Origin: Lachnospiraceae bacterium
Lineage (GTDB): Bacteria > Bacillota_A > Clostridia > Lachnospirales > Lachnospiraceae
Assembly (NCBI GenBank): GCA_024699595.1
Contig: JAILPG010000208.1
Location: 1-18,305, forward strand
Direction: 5' to 3'
DNA length: 18,305 nucleotides
This document shows, in pieces, positions 1 to 8,409 of this stretch; positions within the stretch are counted from its first letter, which is position 1, and each line of letters begins with the position of its first letter. A program made the translations under genes and the position numbers. The notes beneath the pieces are model-generated. The model was not told the origin of the DNA and did not search any database. It was given only the letters and a program-made list of their open reading frames with translations.

Positions 1-441
1 AAAGTCTACTCCCAAAGAAGATGCAGCATCACCCGATACACTGCTTCCGATCTGATCGGCCATCTCTTTTAACTGTCCAATAAAATCCTCACATTTTTTG
101 ATCGCACTGTCTGATCCTACAGCATATTTATTTCTTGCTATGCTGTTTATTTTTCCTTTAGCTTCTCCAACCTTTTTAAGCTCCCCTCCGATCTCATCGG
201 TAAGCTCTTCCTTTACCTCATTAAGGGCTTCCTTTTTACCTTCTATGCGATCTCTTTCGGTCTGATAGTCTCTTCCTATACCGGAAAGATTATCCATAAC
301 ATCAGTATCCAGATTCGCGGAATGATCGATCACGTCTGAAAGCCTTGCCTCATCCCTGCTTAACAGATCATCTTCTTCATCTATGTTTTTCTTATCTGTC
401 GTATAATCCGACACCTTTTTCTTCAGTGAATCCAAAGCCAT
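1..441 (-). CDS. Partial helical coiled-coil protein (3' end beyond window)
   Basis: An open frame runs uninterrupted from ATG at 441 to the window edge, giving 147 residues with no stop. An AAGGA lies 9 nt before the ATG and overlaps the stop of the gene before it (13-nt gap), so it belongs to the operon. The visible part is charged and almost wholly helical, with heptad-like spacing, no signal peptide and no membrane segment. Residues 94-106 (AKGKINSIARNKY) match residues 101-112 (AKGKLDSIKSKY) of the small helical protein at 3563-4033, and both have an LDxD about 50 residues earlier, so I read them as paralogues. The general look resembles helical N-terminal domains of WXG100/LXG-type secreted proteins, but no WxG motif is visible. 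The C-terminus, which could hold an effector domain, is outside the window. Function unknown. Confidence 0.8.
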   Translation of the reverse strand, partial: MALDSLKKKVSDYTTDKKNIDEEDDLLSRDEARLSDVIDHSANLDTDVMDNLSGIGRDYQTERDRIEGKKEALNEVKEELTDEIGGELKKVGEAKGKINSIARNKYAVGSDSAIKKCEDFIGQLKEMADQIGSSVSGDAASSLGVDF

Positions 442-454
442 AAGATCATATCCT

Positions 455-865
455 TCAGTTTTCCTTAGTCGTTAACCATCCAAGTTCACTCTTTACATCC
501 GAGATGATACCATCAATTATCTCCGCACACTCCACCGGATATTCAGAAAGCAGATCTTTTACAATGTCAAACATTTCTTTTAAGTCATCGTACATGAAGG
601 ACAGAGTTTCTATTCTCTCCTCGGGGCTTTGTTTGCTGTGATCATTCAACTCTAAGATCAGGGATTTCCATTCTTCGGTCATGCGGCTGACATTTCTGAA
701 ATACTGCACCTCAAATATCTCATTCTTCTGAGTCAGTATGATATCATTTCCTCTGCTCTGTATCAGTGCACGGTTATAGGTAAGGTTACACTTGTCCTGC
801 AGACAGGAGATTATCTTTTTGTAAACCTGTTGCTTTTTTTTGTAAAACTTATTGTCCATGATCAT
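455..865 (-). CDS. Small helical protein homologous to the tail of the adjacent HerA-like ATPase
   Basis: This 136-residue helical protein has no signal peptide or membrane segment. Residues 25-73 align without gaps to residues 756-804 of the HerA-like ATPase encoded just before it, with about 20 of 49 positions identical by eye, including KNE, QY, RxVxR and W66. Weaker similarity continues towards the C-terminus. It therefore looks like a free-standing copy of the ATPase C-terminal helical domain, perhaps one that packs with it or competes for a common partner. Two starts are possible: ATG at 865 (AAGGA 4 nt away) or ATG at 859 (AAGGA 10 nt away). The gap to the preceding gene is 27 nt. No enzymatic motif is visible. 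Its biochemical role is unknown. Confidence 0.85.
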   Translation of the reverse strand: MIMDNKFYKKKQQVYKKIISCLQDKCNLTYNRALIQSRGNDIILTQKNEIFEVQYFRNVSRMTEEWKSLILELNDHSKQSPEERIETLSFMYDDLKEMFDIVKDLLSEYPVECAEIIDGIISDVKSELGWLTTKEN

Positions 866-892
866 CCCTTCCTTTCCCCCGATTCATACATG

Positions 893-3508
893 TCAGTTAT
901 TACCCCGGTTTATTATTTCCGGGAGCTTGGCTAACTCATTCTGTAAGGGTATTACCCTGTTATCTACTATTCTGGTTAGATGTTCTGAAAAATCCGCCAT
1001 CAGTTCCGCCAACGCATCTTTCATTTTTGTGTAATCATCTATTATCAAGTCGAATACATCGGCGAAATTCAACATATTGGTCTTGCAGTAATCGCATTCT
1101 TCCATAATAAGATCTTCCCAGCCGTCCATAACACGTTCCACATATCTTAAATACTGTTCTTCATATTTTTCATTTTTCTCGTGTGCTAAGGCTGTATTAT
1201 CTTCACTCTCAAGACGCAGGTAATTATACTCCAGATTTTCTTTACCTTCCCTCGCTATGCGCATCTGCTCCCCTATCTTTTCTCTCTTAATGTCAAACCT
1301 GTTTTTCATAACCGACAGATCTCTGTGCATCACAGTCTGATATACAGTTCTGACAGCTAACAGCTTATACAGTTCATCATTCATGGGAGGTGTTGAATCG
1401 AAAGAATATTCCGCTATCTGTACCTCAAAAGGTTTTTGGATATTCTCATATATACAGAGTGCATGTCCCGGCTGAAAACTTCCCATCCTCTCAAGCTGTA
1501 CACCGTCGGCTGACATGGTAGATGCAAGCAGTTCCCTGTCATCCATGGCGGTGATCCTGTGTCCGATCTTAAGCGATGTATTCTTGGTTACCTGGGGGGC
1601 AAGCGCAGTGGGCAGCTGATCTGCAATAACGATAGCTTCGCCAAGGGCTCTTACCTCGGCAAGCATATCCACAATGTACTGTGTGGATGCAGCCTTGGTG
1701 TTTCCTCCCTTATCGTCTCCTTTTTCTGTAGAGGGTCCTATGATATTATGAGCCTCCTCAAGAAAGATGACATGTCTCGGTTTATTCTTGTCAAACAGGG
1801 GATTTTGCCTCAGATTCTCCCTGATAAGGGTAAGTAAAAGCAGTGTAAGGAAGTTTCCTGCATATCTGCCGAGAGCCTCCAGCTCAATAACACAGGAAAC
1901 ACGCATCCACTCACCCGGTCTGATGGTTGATTCGGAAACATTGAAAACATCTCCCAGTTCCCTCTTAGTAAGGGATCCGATCCTGGTTTGCAGACAGGTG
2001 ATCAGATTATTCTTAATATCAGCTTCATAGCCTTTTGATTCAAGGATAGCCTCTATCTTGTCAAACAGCTCAAGTACGGTGGGATATGAACGTTTTCCGC
2101 TGTTTACCTCATACGAATGCCATCCATGATCCCTGTATACTTCTTCTATTCCATCCTGCAGAAAGATCGGGAGAGGTGGTACCAGATCAAACGCTCCGTC
2201 AAACACCTGAAACAGATTTGTCATATGTTCCGACAGCTTATATCCGATGGGAAACTCAAAAGGATTGATCCTTAGCGGGAACGATCCTGCTGATCCCGGT
2301 GAAAAGATCGTAAGTTCCGGTATGTCCGTATTGCGGGCAAGAGCTCTGTATTCTTTTTTTGCAGGCTCTATAACAAGAATCGGGATATTAATATTTTTGC
2401 CCGAAAGCTGTGATGAAAGATGCAGCATACTGTAAGTCTTTCCGCTTCCGGGAACACCTGCGATCAGTGCGTGCTTCGACAGAAGATCAAGCGGAAAATA
2501 TACATCATATCCACTGTTGTCCTGTCCAAGGTAAAGACCGCCTTTTTCATACACGGGAGATGATTCCTTGGGTATCTCTATGGTCTCTCCGGGATACAGG
2601 ACAGGAAACATCCCAAAAGCTGTAGCTTCTTTCAACAAAAAGATGCTGTTCCACATCCTCATTCCTCTCGGTGCCTCGGCTATACAGGATTCCTTTATCG
2701 ATGCATCCGGTGTTAAGGGATCAAAATCTCCTTTTTCGCATTCTATACGGTAACTTCCCTCCTCCACGGCCTCTGAAGCCGCAGAATCAAGCAACATTTT
2801 AGCAATGGACTCATTGTTTGCATAGGCACTAATCCTGCATAAAAAATGGGGATTCGATCTCAGGCTGTCAAGAAACTTGTCATAGAGTCTGAGGCAGTTT
2901 TGCGCATTCTCATCACGGTTTCCTATACTCGCCTTTTCCATGTTCCTTATATACTGTATCTGCGTTCGGAAAGATTCTCTCATACTTTCGGACAGGTCAG
3001 CAGCTTTAAAAGTAACAACATAGGCTGCGGGCTTCTTTAGCTTCTGCATCATCCTGAAAAGACCCATAAGTCTTGCCTTTTCATTCTCCTTCCACACACC
3101 TACGGTATAAAAAGAGGTATTTTTGTCAGGAAATGAAGACATTACCATTCCATCCTGTTTTACAAGAGAAGCACGGTAACCAAGTACCGGTCCTTTACCG
3201 GGATCTGTCTTTTCAAATCTGAAATATGCAGATATGGGACAGGCAAGCAGAAACTCATCCATACAGACCGGTTCACCTTCGCTGTCCGCTCTGAAATATA
3301 TACTTAATCTGCTGCCGGGATTTCCTGCAGGATTATACAGATAGATCAGATGATATATCTCATTAAACAGAATACCCTTTCTGTTTAACTGCCTGTAAAA
3401 CAGTCTTTGCTGCCGCATCACCTCATCCACTCCTCCGCTCTCCTCTGCACTATACTGAGCAAGAGTAAGATCGGGAATCTTATTCAGTGTGAAAAACTCT
3501 GTACCCAT
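893..3508 (-). CDS. HerA/FtsK-superfamily P-loop ATPase
   Basis: A protein of 871 residues. Walker A is GVPGSGKT at about 351-358. Walker B lies around 580-588 (IFLEEAHN), and an IADQLPTAL segment at about 628-636 fits the strand after Walker B. This set is typical of the HerA central domain/DUF87 branch of the HerA-FtsK superfamily, whose members are hexameric DNA translocases or motors of conjugation and secretion machines. Residues 1-330 form an N-terminal region I do not recognise. Residues about 735-871 are helical and resemble the next gene's product. The ATG at 3508 is preferred over a GTG at 3526 because GGAGG lies 6 nt upstream. No NurA nuclease partner is seen in the window. Whether it moves DNA or protein cannot be told; flanking helical proteins leave protein export open. 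Confidence 0.88.
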   Translation of the reverse strand: MGTEFFTLNKIPDLTLAQYSAEESGGVDEVMRQQRLFYRQLNRKGILFNEIYHLIYLYNPAGNPGSRLSIYFRADSEGEPVCMDEFLLACPISAYFRFEKTDPGKGPVLGYRASLVKQDGMVMSSFPDKNTSFYTVGVWKENEKARLMGLFRMMQKLKKPAAYVVTFKAADLSESMRESFRTQIQYIRNMEKASIGNRDENAQNCLRLYDKFLDSLRSNPHFLCRISAYANNESIAKMLLDSAASEAVEEGSYRIECEKGDFDPLTPDASIKESCIAEAPRGMRMWNSIFLLKEATAFGMFPVLYPGETIEIPKESSPVYEKGGLYLGQDNSGYDVYFPLDLLSKHALIAGVPGSGKTYSMLHLSSQLSGKNINIPILVIEPAKKEYRALARNTDIPELTIFSPGSAGSFPLRINPFEFPIGYKLSEHMTNLFQVFDGAFDLVPPLPIFLQDGIEEVYRDHGWHSYEVNSGKRSYPTVLELFDKIEAILESKGYEADIKNNLITCLQTRIGSLTKRELGDVFNVSESTIRPGEWMRVSCVIELEALGRYAGNFLTLLLLTLIRENLRQNPLFDKNKPRHVIFLEEAHNIIGPSTEKGDDKGGNTKAASTQYIVDMLAEVRALGEAIVIADQLPTALAPQVTKNTSLKIGHRITAMDDRELLASTMSADGVQLERMGSFQPGHALCIYENIQKPFEVQIAEYSFDSTPPMNDELYKLLAVRTVYQTVMHRDLSVMKNRFDIKREKIGEQMRIAREGKENLEYNYLRLESEDNTALAHEKNEKYEEQYLRYVERVMDGWEDLIMEECDYCKTNMLNFADVFDLIIDDYTKMKDALAELMADFSEHLTRIVDNRVIPLQNELAKLPEIINRGNN

Positions 3509-3562
3509 ATAAAACCTCCGATACACCGGTTAAACAAACCAATCCTTCGTCTGTGATATCCT

Positions 3563-4033
3563 CTACAGATTGTCTTTTACGTTCTGTATGATCGTATCCG
3601 AATTCTTGATGGCATCCGCCAGATTCTTTAGCAGATCGTCACCTTTTTGTGTGTTTGCGTCTATAGATGCCTTGGCTTTAGCTACGGAATCCTTGCCATA
3701 TTTGCTTTTTATGGAATCAAGTTTTCCCTTTGCAGTATTGTTATCCTTAATCTTGGTGTTTACATCACTCTTTAATGTATCCCCGCTTGTCTTTGCCGTA
3801 TCGATCACCGAGCTTTCCACCGACTTGATATCAGCCATAGCCTCTGCGCGGCCGGCTGTCTCTATATCCTTGATCTGCTGCTCAAGATCGGCATCAAGAC
3901 TCGGCATTCCCTTTAGTCCGTCCTTTACAGTCTTAAACTCTTCACCTATCTTTTCTATCTGTGTATCGCCCTTCTCAATATTCTTTTTCAGGTTATCTCC
4001 TGTCTTTACATGAGTATCCATACTTACTGCCAT
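3563..4033 (-). CDS. Small helical protein, WXG/LXG-like in appearance
   Basis: A protein of 156 residues, almost entirely predicted helix, rich in Lys, Asp, Ala and Thr and without aromatic residues apart from a few. There is no signal peptide, membrane segment or Cys. A strong ribosome site (AAAGGAGG, 8 nt before ATG) suggests abundant translation. Residues 101-112 (AKGKLDSIKSKY) recur in the partial protein at the left edge, where a preceding LDxD also recurs at similar distance. Size and helical content resemble WXG100-superfamily export substrates, but the WxG turn is absent, so this is a suggestion only. It sits between the pseudokinase-like membrane protein and the HerA-like ATPase with gaps of 24 and 54 nt. 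It could be a structural or exported partner of that ATPase. Function unknown. Confidence 0.85.
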   Translation of the reverse strand: MAVSMDTHVKTGDNLKKNIEKGDTQIEKIGEEFKTVKDGLKGMPSLDADLEQQIKDIETAGRAEAMADIKSVESSVIDTAKTSGDTLKSDVNTKIKDNNTAKGKLDSIKSKYGKDSVAKAKASIDANTQKGDDLLKNLADAIKNSDTIIQNVKDNL

Positions 4034-4057
4034 GGTTCTTTCCTCCTTTACTGATAT

Positions 4058-6451
4058 TTATATTCTGCATTTGACATTTTTTCCGCTCATTATTCCCTGT
4101 AATATGTCTTCTTTTCTGTATTTAAGCGAATTCTTCCTGTTTGTAAGAACCATCCTCTGGTTTTCACTTTCATCACTGTCCGCTAATGCCATATCGAGCC
4201 TTACCCGATCACTGTAACAGGTGCTTAAGGATACAAAGAACCAGATAAGTGAACCTGCAAATGCTATGATCGCTACGAATCCGATAACCGGAAAGCTGAC
4301 TATCATCAGGATAAGGGTTAAGATCATTACTATCGTTGACAGGATCAGCCTCTTTTTATGATCCTCCATCAATAATGTTCTTCCCGGCCGCACTACCGAT
4401 CTGAGGGATGAGATTTTTTTGTCTATTCTTTCACCCTCAGTTTTCATTCCTTCATCAAGCCATTTCTCCACCTCGCTTTTTTTTATTCTCTCACCCGATG
4501 CTCTTAAGAAAGCCGGACATACCTCAAATCTCCCCTTCCATTTCAGACAGAAGTATCCCGATTCATACATGGGATAAAATCCGGTCACATCACTTAAGGG
4601 TTCCGTGCTCTCTGCGGTATAGGGATTATCAATCGTATTCTGTACAAACAGCTGGTAATCCGAAACCATTCTGCTCAGGCTGTCATGTAATTCTGCGATG
4701 CTCCTTGCAGTATCAACGGAAGCATTCATAAATCGCTCATACAGATCCTTATTAACCAGGGAGTTAACCTTATAATACCTTACATTACTTATTAACCATA
4801 CAATGGGGGATAAATCTCCGAATTTTAAAAATATTTTCCGGATCTTCTTTTTCTCTTCATCGTTATCCGCACAGGCTTCGCAGATCGTGAGAAATACTAT
4901 AAAGGCTCTGTCAGGATCCTGCGCTATTCTCCTTTGGGCTTCGTTTAAGGCTTTTTCCATGCCGCGTGCCCAGAGCCAGGCCTTGAATGATTCATTTTTC
5001 ATGATCTCAGCCGCATTTTGTTTAAGCCAGGATACCCTTCCCGGATCATCCGAAACAAGATCGGAAACCCTTTTATATTCCTGTCCGTTTAGCTTAAAGG
5101 TTCTGCTATTATCTTTGGTAAAGAGCATCAGACACCTGCCTGCTCCCTCTCCCGGTTCCCTCTTTTCAAGTTCTTCAAGCCCGCGGATTTCCGAAATATC
5201 GGAAAAAACAGTTATTCCGGCCTTTTTACGGCAGGATGCATAATATGAAAAGCAGTCGTATTTTAGGATCTCCCCCAACGCACCCTTAAGTGCCGGATTC
5301 TTTCTTATCCCAGCCGCAAATTCATCGGTATCTGCATAGAATCTGTTATTCCAGTAAAAACCATCCGTGGTCGGATCTATCGCATAAATGAGTTTAAATA
5401 CCTTTGCATTAAACGGATCACTTGCAGGAATGAGCCCGGGATCAAAAGAGCTTCCGGCATGTTTCTTAAGAAAAGAAATGAGACGGTCAAGATCTGCATC
5501 CGTAAGTTTTCCTGCATTTTCGGCCAGGTTTTTTACTATCATCCTGTCATTGAAACAGCTGATTCCGTTTATGACAAAAGGAACGTAATATTTATAATCT
5601 ATCCTGCCGTTTTTTCGTACAATGGGGATATGAACATCATTAAGCAGACATCTCACCTCACCGTATGCCCATCTATTATCGGGATCAGGCAAAAGAAGCC
5701 CAAGGATCAGGTAGTAAAGCTTATCGTCCAGACTGTACCGATCATATGTGGTGTTCCTCAGATAATCAATATCTACACCCGGTATGCGTCCGGATTTTAA
5801 TTCATTGTACAAAGTATCCCGTGAGATATTCTCAAATACATTCTTCCCTTTCAGTACATTAAGAAGGGTTATACCTAAGGAAAAATAATCCGATGCCACC
5901 CCATAACCTCTTTTTTCGACCTCGGGCGCAATATATTCACCTTTCTGCCCATACCCCGGTTCCCTGAGGTATTCGGCTTTTTTACCAAGATACAGAAGAT
6001 TTCCAAAGCCGGAGTAATATATGGTCTGCGTATCAGGATCAAACAGGATATGTTCCGGAGCGATATCCCTGAGAACCACCTTTCTCTCATGAAAAGCATG
6101 CATCACGAAAAGGATCTGCGGAATGATCACAGATCTGATCGTTAGTGAGGATACGGTCTGTTCAGCAAGGCTTTTATAGGGATAGTTTTCCAGGACAGTG
6201 AAAAAACGATTCTCATAACTTCCGGTATCCACTAAGCGAACGATGCCTTTTATCCCCGTCTGAAGACATTTTTCCAAAAGGTCTCCGTTAACGGAGTTGT
6301 CACCGTCATAGAGCTTCAAACGGTATTTTCTGTCACGGTCATCCTTAACGATCACCGATATGGAGCGGTCGCTTATGCTGAGAAACTTTAATACCTCATA
6401 TTTGGATTTTTTTCCGGAAAGCATTGTTTTCGAAGGTAATGAAACTCGCAT
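4058..6451 (-). CDS. Kinase-like (probable pseudokinase) membrane-anchored protein
   Basis: A protein of 797 residues. The N-terminal 270 residues have a protein-kinase fold signature: K46 in YRLKLY, an HRD-like LRD at 127-129, APE at 175-177, and a SDYFSLG helix-F motif at about 187-193. Several catalytic features are missing. No glycine-rich loop is visible, the Asn five residues after the catalytic Asp is His134, and DFG reads GFG (148-150). Both metal-binding residues are therefore gone, which suggests a pseudokinase. The middle (about 280-690) is unassigned and helical. Two hydrophobic segments at about 701-720 and 722-744 should anchor it in the membrane, followed by a charged tail of about 50 residues. 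It is the only clear membrane protein of the operon. No Shine-Dalgarno precedes ATG 6451; coupling to the AAA+ gene (17-nt gap) may serve. ATG at residue 10 is an alternative start. Confidence 0.85.
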   Translation of the reverse strand: MRVSLPSKTMLSGKKSKYEVLKFLSISDRSISVIVKDDRDRKYRLKLYDGDNSVNGDLLEKCLQTGIKGIVRLVDTGSYENRFFTVLENYPYKSLAEQTVSSLTIRSVIIPQILFVMHAFHERKVVLRDIAPEHILFDPDTQTIYYSGFGNLLYLGKKAEYLREPGYGQKGEYIAPEVEKRGYGVASDYFSLGITLLNVLKGKNVFENISRDTLYNELKSGRIPGVDIDYLRNTTYDRYSLDDKLYYLILGLLLPDPDNRWAYGEVRCLLNDVHIPIVRKNGRIDYKYYVPFVINGISCFNDRMIVKNLAENAGKLTDADLDRLISFLKKHAGSSFDPGLIPASDPFNAKVFKLIYAIDPTTDGFYWNNRFYADTDEFAAGIRKNPALKGALGEILKYDCFSYYASCRKKAGITVFSDISEIRGLEELEKREPGEGAGRCLMLFTKDNSRTFKLNGQEYKRVSDLVSDDPGRVSWLKQNAAEIMKNESFKAWLWARGMEKALNEAQRRIAQDPDRAFIVFLTICEACADNDEEKKKIRKIFLKFGDLSPIVWLISNVRYYKVNSLVNKDLYERFMNASVDTARSIAELHDSLSRMVSDYQLFVQNTIDNPYTAESTEPLSDVTGFYPMYESGYFCLKWKGRFEVCPAFLRASGERIKKSEVEKWLDEGMKTEGERIDKKISSLRSVVRPGRTLLMEDHKKRLILSTIVMILTLILMIVSFPVIGFVAIIAFAGSLIWFFVSLSTCYSDRVRLDMALADSDESENQRMVLTNRKNSLKYRKEDILQGIMSGKNVKCRI

Positions 6452-6468
6452 ATCTATGTTTAATGTTT

Positions 6469-8406
6469 TTAGGCTTTTCTCACCTTGATCATTGAAGTAC
6501 CGTTTTCCCTGTAAATATGTTCCACGGGAATATTCTTATCATGGATTTTTCCTTCGTCAAACATATATCTTGCCAAAGGGTTTATTAACATTTCCTCGAT
6601 CATATTTCCTATGCCGCGTCCACCCTGACCTTTTGGCAGATCGGCTAATGCCATCTCAAACAGCTCGTCCTCTGCCTCTTTTGACAACTCCAGGTTGATA
6701 TGCCTTTCGGCCAAGAGATATCGTTTGATGTTATTCACCTGTTTTTCAATGATGGGTCTTATACTGTCCTCACGGATATAGTTAAATACAAGGATATTAT
6801 TACCGATACGGTTTAACAGCTCCGGGCGGCCAAGCTCTTCATTGAAATAATTCCTGACTCCGTTTAAGATCTTGTCCCGCACGACCTGATAGTCCGTATC
6901 CTCTTCAAAACTTACATTGGGGATCCTTACGTTCGGATTAAGTTCTGATCTCCTGGTGATACCGAGATTGCTGGTAAAGATGATGAGACAGTCCTGAAAA
7001 TATACTGTATCGCCCTTACCGTCAGTGATACGCCCGTCCTCAAGTATCTGCAAAAACTTATCAAGAACGGAAGGATGAGCTTTTTCGATCTCATCAAACA
7101 GAAGTACCGAAAACGGATGCTCCCTCACGGCATTGGTAAGCTGTCCTCCCGCTTCATATCCCACATATCCAGGAGGTGCACCAAGAAGTCTCTGATCGGA
7201 CTGTTCCTGCCTGTACTCACTCATATCAAAACGGATCATATTTCTCTCATCCAGAAAGATCAGTTCCGTGAGTGCCTTTGCAAGCTCTGTTTTACCGGTT
7301 CCGGTGGGGCCTGCAAGAAACAGTATCCCTCTTGGCTTTGAAGAGGAGCTTGAATGCTGCAGTCCCGACATACCCATTGCAGCTCTCTTTACTATATCAA
7401 TAGCATCTTTAACGACTTCATCCTGACCGAGTACTCTTTTTTTTATCTTTTCTTCGGATTTCTGGAGTCTGTCAGAATCAAGCTTCATCCACGGATTTTC
7501 CGTCACCCCGTGTTTATACAGAAGAATGGCCTTATCGACATTGTTTACATCAAGACCGCTGATCCTTGAAAGCTGAAAGACCCTTGCGATATCCTGTGTG
7601 GTAAAACCTTCGGCTGCGCCTACAAAAGTGTCCTTAAAATGGGTCCTTTCATCTTCCGAAGCTTCCGTATAACCCGGATAGCTTGCAGCATATCCGTCTA
7701 TAATAAAGCTTCTCATACGATAATCGGGTCTGGGTATCTCTATGTTCTTAAAAGAGGGATGAGAAAGATAATACCAGGCCGGAAGATCGTTTATCTTATC
7801 GGCTATCAGAAACAGTTGATTTGAAAGGACAACGGGGCTTCCTCCTTTTGGATCTTCGATCCTGTTCTTCTTTGCGTTTACCGCACCTTCTTCAAGGTGC
7901 ATGAACGTCATTCTCTCGTTTATATCAAGATCATCGGGTCTTGCCGACATTCTGGATGAAAAGCTTAAAACCATGGCTACGGGTGTAGTGGAATTCATCA
8001 TTATAAGACTGATTATATTTGCAGCATCCTCGATGCTTTCCGGAGATAAGGATATCTGTCCCTGGGCATTCCTTCTCCGTATCAGGTTAAGGGTGCCTTC
8101 CTCCCGGTTTTCGCGTTCTCTCTTTTCCCGATCAACGGTTTTTTCGATAAGATCTATAATGTCCGTCTTCTGATCAAAACCGGCCTTATCATGAAATCCT
8201 TCCACGGGATTATAGAAGATGACTCCATTATATCCGAGACTCTCACAGGTCTTTGCAATATACATCTCAAGAGAACAGAACCCCCTGATCCTGTCTTCTT
8301 TTTCATCTACAACGGGATACTGGTCATTAATGTTTCCCGTTAAGACGATGGTATTCACTATCCTTGAAAATACCGCAAGTTCCTTTTGCCATTTACTCTT
8401 TTCCAT
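6469..8406 (-). CDS. ClpB-like AAA+ ATPase (D2-type module)
   Basis: A protein of 645 residues. The C-terminal half is a canonical Clp/Hsp100 D2-type AAA+ domain: Walker A GPTGTGKT at 366-373, the substrate-gripping pore loop GYVGYE at 413-418, Walker B LLFDEIEKAH at 435-444, sensor 1 FTSN at 477-480, GRPELLNRI near 526-534 and sensor-2 GGRGIG at 595-600. The first 290 residues look like a degenerate AAA-type domain: VLTGNINDQYP sits where a P-loop strand could be, but there is no Walker A. No M-domain and no ClpP-binding IGF/L loop are seen, so protein remodelling rather than proteolysis is likely. It starts 3 nt after the radical SAM stop, with only a weak AGGG upstream, implying translational coupling. 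With three VWA proteins nearby, it may play the motor role that MoxR-type AAA+ proteins play for VWA partners; that is inference. Confidence 0.92.
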   Translation of the reverse strand: MEKSKWQKELAVFSRIVNTIVLTGNINDQYPVVDEKEDRIRGFCSLEMYIAKTCESLGYNGVIFYNPVEGFHDKAGFDQKTDIIDLIEKTVDREKRERENREEGTLNLIRRRNAQGQISLSPESIEDAANIISLIMMNSTTPVAMVLSFSSRMSARPDDLDINERMTFMHLEEGAVNAKKNRIEDPKGGSPVVLSNQLFLIADKINDLPAWYYLSHPSFKNIEIPRPDYRMRSFIIDGYAASYPGYTEASEDERTHFKDTFVGAAEGFTTQDIARVFQLSRISGLDVNNVDKAILLYKHGVTENPWMKLDSDRLQKSEEKIKKRVLGQDEVVKDAIDIVKRAAMGMSGLQHSSSSSKPRGILFLAGPTGTGKTELAKALTELIFLDERNMIRFDMSEYRQEQSDQRLLGAPPGYVGYEAGGQLTNAVREHPFSVLLFDEIEKAHPSVLDKFLQILEDGRITDGKGDTVYFQDCLIIFTSNLGITRRSELNPNVRIPNVSFEEDTDYQVVRDKILNGVRNYFNEELGRPELLNRIGNNILVFNYIREDSIRPIIEKQVNNIKRYLLAERHINLELSKEAEDELFEMALADLPKGQGGRGIGNMIEEMLINPLARYMFDEGKIHDKNIPVEHIYRENGTSMIKVRKA

Positions 8407-8409
8407 AAG

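Noticed and set aside
3570..4013. Open frame of 147 codons on the plus strand
   Set aside because: It lies wholly antisense to the 156-residue helical protein, has Phe/Ser-rich composition typical of complement translation, and lacks a ribosome site; the minus-strand gene has a perfect one.
893..4033. Type VII secretion locus
   Set aside because: The ATPase is HerA/DUF87-like with one P-loop rather than a multi-domain EccC/EssC, and no WxG motif or T7SS membrane component is present; kept only as an analogy.
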